Source: Armatimonas rosea
GTDB taxonomy: Bacteria > Armatimonadota > Armatimonadia > Armatimonadales > Armatimonadaceae
Assembly: GCF_014202505.1 (NCBI RefSeq)
Contig: NZ_JACHGW010000002.1
Coordinates: 806,001-870,000 of the forward strand
Length of the DNA stretch: 64,000 bases
Direction of reading: 5' to 3'
Below, piece after piece: positions 54,640-62,628 of this stretch. Made by a program: the position numbers and the translations under genes. The stretch's first letter is position 1, and each line of letters starts with the position of its first letter. The notes beneath the pieces are model-generated. The model was not told the origin of the DNA, did no database searches, and saw only the letters and a program-made list of their open reading frames with translations.

Positions 54640-57261
54640 CTAGGCGGCGCGTGCGAGGACGGGGGGCGAGGTGCGGAGAAAGCGTGCCTCGATCTCCTGA
54701 GCGGGGCAGGGCCGTGCGAAGAGGTAGCCTTGGCCAATCTGGACACCCAGAGCATGGACAATTCTTTGCTGTGCCTCGGTCTCGATTCCCTCGGCGATTA
54801 CCTCCAGCTGGAGTGCGCGTGCCAGTCCGACAACCGCCCGGATGATCTCCTGGTTGTCGTGGGCGAGCCTATCCAGGTGCCGGACAAACGAGCGGTCGAC
54901 CTTGAGCTCTTGGACCGGGAGCTGGGTCAGGTAGGCCATCGACGAGTACCCGGTGCCGAAGTCATCGATTGCGAGCCGGAACCCCTGTGTGCTGAGGCGA
55001 TCCAGGAGCGGGAGCTGGCCCCCCGAGCTGGTCATCGTCACGCTCTCGGTGATCTCGAGGGTGATGTCCTCGGCGGCGATCCCAAAGCGCTTGAGAGTCG
55101 CGGCCAAGTCCTCCGTCAGGCTCTGGCTCTTGAGCTCCACGCCGGAGAGGTTGACAGACAGGCGCAGTCCTGGGAGGGTTCGCTGCCAGCGTGCCAGCTG
55201 GGCACAGGCCACCGTGAAGAGCTTGCGCCCCAGCGGCGCGATCAGGCCGGACTGCTCCGCGATGGGGATAAAGCGTGTGGGGGAGATCGAGCCCAGGGTC
55301 GGGTGGGTCCAGCGTGCGAGCCCTTCGAGGCTCAGGAGCGTGCCTGTTTCGAGATCAATGAGAGGCTGGTACCAGAGGGTGAGCTGGTCCGTCTCCAGGG
55401 CGAGCCGCAGTGCGCTCTCGAGCTCAAAGCGCTCGTGCGCACTCTGCTGGAGAGTCTGGGTGTAGAACGCACTGCGGGCACGTCCTTGCTCTTTCGCCTC
55501 GTAGAGCGCCAGGTCCGCGTTGCGTAGGTACTCCGTGTGGGTGAGGCCGCTCCCCCGGACGATCCCTATACTGGCGGTGATTGCAAAGGTGTTCTGCCCG
55601 ACCGCGAGGGGGGCTGCCAGTGCCTCGGCGATCTGGTCCGCCTGCGCCTGGAGTGCCTCGAAGGGGGGCATCCCGGGGAGGACAATCGTAAACTCATCGC
55701 CGCCCAGCCGAGCCACGAGACCGTCGTGGACACAGCGCTCCAGTCGGCGTGCCACCTCGATCAGTACCGCGTCCCCCACCGGATGCCCGACATTGTCGTT
55801 GATGTGCTTGAAGTTGTCCAGGTCCAGGATCATCAGGCTCGCCCCCTGCTCCGACTGCCGCCACTGCTCCAGTGTCTCTTGGAAGGCAAGGCGATTGGGA
55901 AGCCCGGTGAGCATGTCGTGGTGGGCTTGGTAGTGCAGGCGCTCCTGGTCTTGCTTCTCCTGGGTGATGTCGATGGTAAAGCCGCTCATCCGCCAGCGGT
56001 TGGCGCTCTCCACCGTGAGCTCCATCTGGTCGCGCATCCAGCGGAGCTCGCCGCTGGCGAGGCGGATACGGTACTCCGAGAGGCAGCGCTTCTCGCCATT
56101 TTGGATCGTGCGCACCATGTCGTTGATTGTCCGCATCTGATCCTCGGGGAGCCGGGCGAGAAAGAGCTGGCGTCCGGTGAGGCTAGGGCTAGCCCAGGCA
56201 ATGGGAATCCAGCGGCGCACCGCCTCTTCTTCCAGGACGGTGTAGTTGATAAACTCGTAGAACTCTCCCGTCTCGGTCATCCCCTGGTACGCGGCGAGCT
56301 TCTGCTGGAAGGGATCGTCGTGGGGGATCGGCTTGCGCTCGATAATCACCGAGCCCAGCAGGCACCGGATGCTCCCGACGAGCTGGCGGATATTGGCCTC
56401 GTAGCTCTTGAGGGCCGTGATCTCGTGGCAGACCCCGCTCAGCTGCCAGACACCGTCGCGCTGGGGCTCGATATGGACATTCTCCGTGAACCAGCTCACC
56501 GTGCCATCGCGGAGGGTGACCTGAAACTGCTGGGAGAAGTGCTTCAGGCCCTGCTCCAGTGCGGCCTGCATATTAGCGGTGCAGCGCTGCTGGTCGTCTT
56601 CGGAGCGGGCGAGAAAGAAGTCCCGGGCGTAGGTCGTGGGCTCGCCGGGGAGGGGGAACTGCTGGCGGCTGACGGTCTCTTCCTGGAACGCCTTATGCCA
56701 GACAAGGCTACTGTCGGGCTGGCGATAGGCATGTCCCTCCCAGAGCAAGACCCCGCCTTCCTGGATAAGACGGACAAGCTGCGTGGAGGTGCTCCGTAGC
56801 GAGGTGATATCCGTGCAGATTCCTGTGAGGCGCCAGTGACCGGCGGCGAGGGGCTGGATATGGACCTCCTCATGGAGCCAGCGGAGCTCCCCTGTCGCTA
56901 GCCGGACACGGAACTCCGTATCGTAGTGGGACTGCTGGGCGTGCAGGGCCTGGTGCGCGGTGGCGTCCCGCCTCTGGCTGTCCTCACGGAGGAGGGCACG
57001 CTGGAAGGCATTGGCGAGGGTCTCGCTGTCGTTGCGGGCAAGAGGGAGCCAGCTTGGGAGCCCCTCGGCATTCAGAAAATCCCCCCGCCAGTGGAGCCCG
57101 GTTCCGCGCTCCGGGTGAAAGACGCGGGCATCGGGATAGAGCTGCTCTAGGGGGCACTCGACAACGAGTGACTGCCAAAAGAGGCAACGTGCGCGCTCCA
57201 GCAGGTCCTGTAGGGGAGCATCCTGCGTGAGGGGGACAGTAGGTGACGACAAAAGAGCCAT
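54640..57261 (-). CDS. PAS-repeat GGDEF-EAL c-di-GMP protein
   Basis: 873 aa, no membrane span. Three PAS-like segments (about 10-135, 140-265, 275-425; openings ERARCLFW, IQEGGVLLW and VGSIRCLLG, ends RLTGICTDIT, QLSGVCHEIT and RMSGFTIDIT) are variants of those in the GGDEF/HD-GYP protein at 2136-4826. The GGDEF domain has ARLGGDEFTIVLPG, so it may be an active cyclase. The EAL domain has LEGLARWTHP, VNLSGVELKSQ, DFGTGYSSMAYL and KVDRSFV, mostly intact. Transcribed alone from a promoter overlapped by a perfect 9-6-9 palindrome (57269-57292). Confidence 0.93.
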   Translation of the reverse strand: MALLSSPTVPLTQDAPLQDLLERARCLFWQSLVVECPLEQLYPDARVFHPERGTGLHWRGDFLNAEGLPSWLPLARNDSETLANAFQRALLREDSQRRDATAHQALHAQQSHYDTEFRVRLATGELRWLHEEVHIQPLAAGHWRLTGICTDITSLRSTSTQLVRLIQEGGVLLWEGHAYRQPDSSLVWHKAFQEETVSRQQFPLPGEPTTYARDFFLARSEDDQQRCTANMQAALEQGLKHFSQQFQVTLRDGTVSWFTENVHIEPQRDGVWQLSGVCHEITALKSYEANIRQLVGSIRCLLGSVIIERKPIPHDDPFQQKLAAYQGMTETGEFYEFINYTVLEEEAVRRWIPIAWASPSLTGRQLFLARLPEDQMRTINDMVRTIQNGEKRCLSEYRIRLASGELRWMRDQMELTVESANRWRMSGFTIDITQEKQDQERLHYQAHHDMLTGLPNRLAFQETLEQWRQSEQGASLMILDLDNFKHINDNVGHPVGDAVLIEVARRLERCVHDGLVARLGGDEFTIVLPGMPPFEALQAQADQIAEALAAPLAVGQNTFAITASIGIVRGSGLTHTEYLRNADLALYEAKEQGRARSAFYTQTLQQSAHERFELESALRLALETDQLTLWYQPLIDLETGTLLSLEGLARWTHPTLGSISPTRFIPIAEQSGLIAPLGRKLFTVACAQLARWQRTLPGLRLSVNLSGVELKSQSLTEDLAATLKRFGIAAEDITLEITESVTMTSSGGQLPLLDRLSTQGFRLAIDDFGTGYSSMAYLTQLPVQELKVDRSFVRHLDRLAHDNQEIIRAVVGLARALQLEVIAEGIETEAQQRIVHALGVQIGQGYLFARPCPAQEIEARFLRTSPPVLARAA

Positions 57262-57268
57262 AGAATCT

Positions 57269-57292
57269 CTGTCAATATAGGGTTATTGACAG
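57269..57292 (-). promoter_or_regulatory. Perfect palindromic operator over the GGDEF-EAL promoter
   Basis: CTGTCAATA, 6-nt spacer, TATTGACAG: a perfect 9-bp inverted repeat. On the minus strand the -10 box TATATT (57274-57279) overlaps one arm, and the start codon lies 7 bp beyond. A dimeric repressor bound here would shut off the c-di-GMP gene. Confidence 0.65.
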
Positions 57293-57320
57293 GTTTTTAT
57301 TATTGGCACGCGCTTTGTTT

Positions 57321-58247
57321 TTATGAACGGTTCTTTTCGTAGGTGCTCTTGTGCTGGATTCCCGTGGTAGCGCCTAGTGCCTGGACACACGCCGCTCCGA
57401 CGCGATTGGCGAGTGTTGCTGCTACAAGCGGCGTGTCTCCCTGCGCAAGCCCGACCAGAAAGCCGCCGCACCAGGCATCGCCGGCACCGAGGGTATCGAC
57501 AACCGTGGTATCGGGCTCGGCGGGAACAAGAATGGGGGCTTTTCCTGACTCGGCCACCCAGCAGCCCTCGCCGCCGACCTTGACCACGAGGTTCAGCCGG
57601 GGATTGACCGCGCGGCAGGCTGCGAGCTGCGCCTCCAGGGAGCGCTCGCCACAGAGCTGCGTGAGCTCGTCCACCGACGGCACAAACCAGTCTAGGTGGG
57701 GGAGGGCGGGGGCGAGCCCGGCCCAGCCGGCGGAGCGTGGGTTCATGACTGTGTCGAGTGTCGTGGTGACGCCGCGCCGCTGCGCCTCGGCGAGGAGCCT
57801 GCCGACAGGCGCGCCTTCCAGGGCCGTCATGAGCTGGAGCCCGGCGACATGGAGAAACCGCGTGCCCTCTAGCGCGTCCCAGCTCATGTCTCTCTCTGTA
57901 AAGGTCGCATTGGCCCCGGCGGCGTGGAGAAACGAGCGCTCCGCATCGGAGTGGACCGTCACGAGCGAGGTCGAGGTCGGGGCATGGGGATCGCGTGCGA
58001 CCGCGCGGGTACCGACTCCCAGCCGCTCCAGCGCCCCCGTCAGAAACGCCCCGAAGTTATCATCGCCCACCTTGCCCACGAGCTGAACTGGGAGCCCGAG
58101 CTTGGCGATCACCGCGGCGGAGTTAGCGGCATTGCCTCCGATATGCAGCTCGACCCGCTCGATCAGCTCCAGGGTGCCCCGCTCCGGGAGCGCATCCACC
58201 GGCTTGGCAACCACATCCGCGACTATTACCCCAAGACACGCGATCAT
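57321..58247 (-). CDS. PfkB-family carbohydrate kinase
   Basis: 308 aa, ribokinase fold. HIGGNAANSAAVIAKLGLPVQLVGKVGDDNFG is PfkB signature 1, and DTLGAGDAWCGGFLVGLA is signature 2 with the catalytic Asp in GAGD. It phosphorylates a sugar or nucleoside with ATP; candidates here include 2-keto-3-deoxygluconate (linking UxaA to glycolysis), ribose or fructose. The sequence does not decide. AAAGGA 6-8 nt before ATG 58247 supports this start over a longer in-frame one. It lies directly after repeat element G. Confidence 0.88.
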   Translation of the reverse strand: MIACLGVIVADVVAKPVDALPERGTLELIERVELHIGGNAANSAAVIAKLGLPVQLVGKVGDDNFGAFLTGALERLGVGTRAVARDPHAPTSTSLVTVHSDAERSFLHAAGANATFTERDMSWDALEGTRFLHVAGLQLMTALEGAPVGRLLAEAQRRGVTTTLDTVMNPRSAGWAGLAPALPHLDWFVPSVDELTQLCGERSLEAQLAACRAVNPRLNLVVKVGGEGCWVAESGKAPILVPAEPDTTVVDTLGAGDAWCGGFLVGLAQGDTPLVAATLANRVGAACVQALGATTGIQHKSTYEKNRS

Positions 58248-58257
58248 TTTCTTTTCC

Positions 58258-58406
58258 TTTGGATCCCCCCGGTTGGAGCGGGGGGACTGGAGAGCGTCGC
58301 AGGCTCCGCTGCAAAGGCCGTTCCGGCCATACAAATTCCCATGGGCGGCACGCCCTTCGCCGCGCGAAGCGCTCTCCAGTCCCGCCCCTCCAACGGGCGG
58401 GACTAC
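58258..58406. repeat. REP/MITE-like element (G)
   Basis: Terminal inverted repeats: left GGATCCCCCCGGTTGGAGCG followed by GGGGGACTGGAGAGCG; right, on the minus strand, GTAGTCCCGCCCGTTGGAGG followed by GGCGGGACTGGAGAGCG. Both hairpins share the loop GTTGGA. The core has AAAGGCCGTTCCGGCCAT, shared with elements F and C. The GTAG at the right foot (58406-58403) contains the TAG stop of the GH127 gene. Confidence 0.75.
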
Positions 58407-60496
58407 CCGATACTCAGCTCGCCGCAGGAGCTAAAGGCTTGGTCGGGGTTGTCGCCGCACGCGGGCTTGCCGACAACGCGGACGCCCACAAAGGTCGTGG
58501 GAGCCGGGAGGGTGAGCGTGAAGGGCTGGCCCTCGCGCAGGCCTTGGGAGTTGGTGGCGGTGGTCGCCGGGTAGCCTGCCAGCTCCCCGAGTCTTTCCCA
58601 GGGGCCGTCTTTGCTACGCTGGACCTCGATCCAGGGCTTCCTCTCCGATGCATCAAACCAGCCGCCGTCGTGGTAGCTACGCCCGTGGCAGTAGGTGAGC
58701 TTGGTGGCGGTCTGTGGCTTGGGATAGCTCAGACTAAACCAGTCCAAGGGCTGCTTGGAGCCATCGAAGGTCACCACAATGCTCTTGGGGTCGCCGTCGC
58801 AGATCGAGCCATCGGCGTTGCCTAGGCGGCTCCGGTCTTCCTCGGGCCCCCCGGCTCCCACAGGCAGGGGAGACCAGATCTGGTACTTCTCGCCCTTGGC
58901 TCCCGCCTCGGCGAAGAGAAGCTCCTTGCCGTTCTGGGTGGCGAGTACAAAGGGCCCTAGAGTCTTGGCCTTGCGGCCTGTGTTGGTGAAGCTGCCTTCG
59001 ATGGTCTTGGTTGAGAACGTGAGGGGCAGGGTCCAGTCAAGGCTACCCCGGAAGCGGTTTGGATCGGGCTTCTTGGGCGAGGCAGTGAGCTCCATCCAGT
59101 CGCCGTGGACTTGAAAGACCCCATCGTTCGTGCGACTTTTCGGAGCCTTGCGTAGCTCGCTGAGCTTGTCGTTCCAGGGGGCGAGGCGCTGGCGGATGTT
59201 GAAGCGGACAGGGCGCTCTGACGCGTACTGCGTGGTGAGCTTGCCGGAGCTGGGCAGGGAGCTTTTCTGGGTTACTTTAACCTTCACGCCCTCGATGGTG
59301 ACGGTCGCCTCGAAGCTGTCTTGCGACGTGACCACGATGGTCTTGCCATTATCGGCGAGGAAGCAGACACTCTGGGGGGCGAGGGCCATGCCGCGCGGCC
59401 CGGAGCTAACACAGCAGTTGATGCCGGGGCCGTAGGGCTTGGTGCCTTCCAGGGCGGTGTAGTAGCACCACTGTGCGCCATCGGGGCGCTGGGCGGCGGC
59501 GAGGTGGTTGTACTGCGAGCGCTCGATCTGGTCGGCGTACTTGCCATCCCCGGTGAGCCGCAGGAGCTGCCAGTTGAGCTGGAGCCAGGTCACGGTGACG
59601 CAGGTCTCCCCGATACTGCTCCTCGGTGTGTTGGGCAGCGCGTGGTCGTCGTGGAAGTGCTCGCCGTAGCTCATTGTCCCGGTGAGATAGAGCTGGTTGG
59701 CGACTATATCGTCCCAGGCGCGCAGGGCCGGGACCAAATAGCGCTTCTCGCCCGTCTCCCGGTAGAGCTCGCACAGCCCGACCAGGTTGGAGAGCATCTC
59801 GTAGGCCTTGCCGTTGGCGGTTTTATTGACCTTGCCGGTTGCGGTGAGGGTCGAGAGAATCTTAGGGCCGCGTGGCTCCTCCCAGGCCACATCGACCATG
59901 TAGCGGCAGAACTCCAGGTACTTCTTCTTCTTGCTAGCGCGGGCGAGCAGCACCATTGGCTCTAGGATACTCGTGGCGGCCATGCCCATGTGGGTTCCGG
60001 CGCTGATAATACTCTTCTGCCCTGGCCCTGTGCCAAAGGTCGCGCAGAGCAGGTCGCCCATGCGCTCGCAGCAGGCCAGCGCGGCGGCGTCCTTGGTGTA
60101 GTGCCACCACGTCAGCAGGCCCAGCAGGCAGTACTTATGGCTCCAGACATCCCAGTCTGCGCCGGGGAAGAGCCCGAAGCGCTTCTCCTTGACATAGGTT
60201 CCCAGGTAGCCGTCGGGCTCCTGGCAGGCGATCAGCTCCGCCACGGCTCCCGCCAGCTTTGCCTTGAGCGCACTGTCGCCGGTGTTTTGCCAGGCGAGCG
60301 TGGAGGCGTGCAGCCACTTGCCGATATGCTCCCCGATCCAGGGGTGGCTACCGGGGCGCTGCTTGTAGCCCGCCAGGAGGGGAGTGAGGTCCACATTGCG
60401 AAGCCGTGTTGCTTCATTGACCGCGACGCGCTTACCGAGCCAGCCTGTGAGCTTCACCTGCGACGGCTCCAGGGGGACAAAAATGTCTTGAATCAT
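58403..60496 (-). CDS. GH127 (DUF1680) beta-L-arabinofuranosidase-type enzyme
   Basis: 697 aa. GH127 enzymes release L-arabinofuranose using a zinc-held cysteine nucleophile. The known Glu-Cys-Cys-Cys set is visible as Glu297-x-Cys299 (IGETCVTVTWLQLNW) and Cys361-Cys362 (GINCCVSSGPRGM). The (alpha/alpha)6 barrel is preceded by a short N-terminal part (VPLEPSQVKLTGWLG) and followed by beta domains. The C-terminal 130 residues look like a discoidin-type sugar-binding domain (SYHDGGWFDASERKPWIEVQRSKDGPWERLGEL), an addition to the usual GH127 core. No signal peptide. TAAAAT 9 nt upstream of ATG 60496 suggests a very short leader. Its stop codon lies in the GTAG of repeat element G. Confidence 0.92.
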   Translation of the reverse strand: MIQDIFVPLEPSQVKLTGWLGKRVAVNEATRLRNVDLTPLLAGYKQRPGSHPWIGEHIGKWLHASTLAWQNTGDSALKAKLAGAVAELIACQEPDGYLGTYVKEKRFGLFPGADWDVWSHKYCLLGLLTWWHYTKDAAALACCERMGDLLCATFGTGPGQKSIISAGTHMGMAATSILEPMVLLARASKKKKYLEFCRYMVDVAWEEPRGPKILSTLTATGKVNKTANGKAYEMLSNLVGLCELYRETGEKRYLVPALRAWDDIVANQLYLTGTMSYGEHFHDDHALPNTPRSSIGETCVTVTWLQLNWQLLRLTGDGKYADQIERSQYNHLAAAQRPDGAQWCYYTALEGTKPYGPGINCCVSSGPRGMALAPQSVCFLADNGKTIVVTSQDSFEATVTIEGVKVKVTQKSSLPSSGKLTTQYASERPVRFNIRQRLAPWNDKLSELRKAPKSRTNDGVFQVHGDWMELTASPKKPDPNRFRGSLDWTLPLTFSTKTIEGSFTNTGRKAKTLGPFVLATQNGKELLFAEAGAKGEKYQIWSPLPVGAGGPEEDRSRLGNADGSICDGDPKSIVVTFDGSKQPLDWFSLSYPKPQTATKLTYCHGRSYHDGGWFDASERKPWIEVQRSKDGPWERLGELAGYPATTATNSQGLREGQPFTLTLPAPTTFVGVRVVGKPACGDNPDQAFSSCGELSIG

Positions 60497-60545
60497 CTCG
60501 CTGTTATTTTAACGTAACCTTGCTGGCGAAACCTGCGTTCCTTGA

Positions 60546-60572
60546 TATAATTCTCACACTTAGGAGGCCCTA
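60546..60572 (+). promoter_or_regulatory. Promoter and ribosome binding site of the tandem FGE genes
   Basis: TATAAT (60546-60551) is followed by AGGAGG (60562-60567) at a good distance from ATG 60576. This gene therefore uses a classical leader, unlike the leaderless ones. Confidence 0.7.
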
Positions 60573-60575
60573 GCA

Positions 60576-62588
60576 ATGAGGCGTTTACTGTGGTGGACAT
60601 TGTTACTCTCTCTGGTGGCAGCGATCTTGCCGTCTGCAAAGGTGCAGGCTCAGGCAGGAGGGCTCCAAAACTTTAACAACCCCTACCTGCTCAATAGTGC
60701 GCAGCGCCGGGCACTACCCAACCGGCAGCCGGGAAAGCAGCCGGGCAGTGGGACCAAGGCGGTCCTCAATGGGGTGGCGAAGAACTACCGTAAAGAGGAG
60801 TCTACAGACCTGACTCCGGCGCCGCAGCGGGAGCGAACGACCCTCTCGGACTGGGAGCTGGTGCAGCTGTGGATGCAAGACGATGCCCCGTTCCCGGACC
60901 ACTGGAAGACCCACCGAGGGACCGCCGCGGAGTCGCTGGTGCTGGTGGAGGTGCAGGGCGAGGGAGGGAGCCGGACACGGTACTCGGGGCTGGTGGTGCG
61001 CTGCGATGGCTTCCTGATGGTTCCCCAGCCGGTCTGGGATGCGGTCAGAGAGAAGCGGCCGGTGCAGGTGCTGGTCACCCAGGCCGAGGGCGAGGACGAG
61101 ACCGGGCCCTTTCTCGTGCGCCATCGCAACCCGCACAAGTCCCGCCAGAAAGACTTTCACTTTGTGAAGCTCAACGACCACCACCTGCGCTGCCTGCCCG
61201 TGCTGGCATCGTGGAACCTAGCTAAGGGAACCGCGCTCCAGGTGGTCTGGGGCGTGCTGGGAGCGGGGGGGAAGCTGGAGGCGAGGAGTGTCCCGGCGGT
61301 CTGTAGCAGTGTGCCCACGGAGGTCCGCGGAACCCTGGGGACTCTCACCTACGAAGGGGGCGCGCCACCCACCGATATTCCCAGTGGCGCAGTGGTGGTG
61401 GACCGAGAGTCCGGGGCGGCCCTGGGGATGATCACCGAGGGGCGGCGGCCCACGGAGTTCTCAACCACGCGGCTCTTTGGCGATCTCTGCGCCGAGGTCG
61501 CGCTGGCCCCGGATCGGGACGCCGCACAGGGGAAAGACCCGCAAGACGCCGGGATGGTGAAGGTGCCCGGTGGTCCCGTGGTCTATGATGCCAAGGACTT
61601 TGTCAATACCTACCAGACCGCAATCGCCTGCACCCCGGATTTCTACTGCGATAAGTACCTCGTGACTATCGGGGAGTGGCAGGAGTTTCTCTCGGTGCGC
61701 AAGGACCGGCCGCTGCCGGAGGGCTGGGATGCGCGCAACCGGCGCTTTCCTCCCACCCTCTATCCCAAGCTCCCGGTGACCGGCCCTACCGCCGGCGAGA
61801 TGAAGGACTACGCCGCCCTCCACCACAAGCGCCTCATCACGACAGTCGAGTGGATGCTTGCGGCCAAGACCACTAGCCTGGACTGGCTGGAGCGTCTTGA
61901 GGCCGAGGCCGAGGGGATACGAGCCGCGATCCTCACGGCACAAGGGCAGCTACAGAGCTCCGCGATGCTACGTGTCCAGCGCGATCTGGCAAAACGGGAG
62001 CAGACCGCCGCCTCTCCGGGTGTGGCGGGACAGGCACTGCGCAACGGGGCCGACTTCCAGGGCTCGATCCTCGACCTGACCCAGGCCTTCGCCAAGACCC
62101 TGGAGCGGATTCGGCAGACCAACCAGAAGTTTATCGCGCGCCTCCCCGGCCAGCCCCACGAGCCGGGCTCGATCGGGGAGGATAAGAGCGACCTGGGGAT
62201 CTTTGACATGACCATGAATGTCCCGGAGGCCTGCCTGGGCTGGGCGAACAACTACGCGATCGCGCCCAAGCTCCTTCCTGCGGGCCAAGACCCCTTCACA
62301 AGTGAGGTCTACTTCGCGGGAAACCTGCTCACCGACACGGGCTCCGCGATCGGAGGGGTCTGGGGGACGGTCGCGGGGGCGGGCCTGGACAACCCGATTA
62401 TCTGGGCAGCGGTCTGGAAGACCCAGTTTGGGGGGAAAGACCACGACCAACCGACCAAGCCGGGGGCACCGGATTTTGAGCTCGCAAGCCTGGGGCCACG
62501 GTTCGACGCTCAAAAGAATAAAGCCATCGGCGACTATGTTTTAGATATTGCCTCAAAGTGTAACCTTGGGTTCCGCTGCGCCCGCTAG
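60576..62588 (+). CDS. Exported protease-like / SUMF1-FGE fusion, copy 1
   Basis: 670 aa. Signal peptide MRRLLWWTLLLSLVAAILPSAKVQA. Residues about 105-310 follow a trypsin-like pattern with altered catalytic sites: YSGLVVRCDGFLMVPQPVWDAV stands where the catalytic His would be, and PSGAVVVDRESGAALGMITEG where GNSGGP would be (Ser kept, His lost). Residues about 325-670 form an FGE (SUMF1/PvdO) domain: MVKVPGGPVVYDAKDF, FYCDKYLVTIGEWQEFL, HHKRLITTVEWMLAA, FDMTMNVPEACLGW and the closing NLGFRCAR. A helical insert occupies about 430-525. A close paralogue follows 40 bp downstream. Function unknown. Confidence 0.85.
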   Translation: MRRLLWWTLLLSLVAAILPSAKVQAQAGGLQNFNNPYLLNSAQRRALPNRQPGKQPGSGTKAVLNGVAKNYRKEESTDLTPAPQRERTTLSDWELVQLWMQDDAPFPDHWKTHRGTAAESLVLVEVQGEGGSRTRYSGLVVRCDGFLMVPQPVWDAVREKRPVQVLVTQAEGEDETGPFLVRHRNPHKSRQKDFHFVKLNDHHLRCLPVLASWNLAKGTALQVVWGVLGAGGKLEARSVPAVCSSVPTEVRGTLGTLTYEGGAPPTDIPSGAVVVDRESGAALGMITEGRRPTEFSTTRLFGDLCAEVALAPDRDAAQGKDPQDAGMVKVPGGPVVYDAKDFVNTYQTAIACTPDFYCDKYLVTIGEWQEFLSVRKDRPLPEGWDARNRRFPPTLYPKLPVTGPTAGEMKDYAALHHKRLITTVEWMLAAKTTSLDWLERLEAEAEGIRAAILTAQGQLQSSAMLRVQRDLAKREQTAASPGVAGQALRNGADFQGSILDLTQAFAKTLERIRQTNQKFIARLPGQPHEPGSIGEDKSDLGIFDMTMNVPEACLGWANNYAIAPKLLPAGQDPFTSEVYFAGNLLTDTGSAIGGVWGTVAGAGLDNPIIWAAVWKTQFGGKDHDQPTKPGAPDFELASLGPRFDAQKNKAIGDYVLDIASKCNLGFRCAR

Positions 62589-62628
62589 CGCAGCACTGAC
62601 TTCGGTTTTCGATCTTGGGAGGGGTGCG

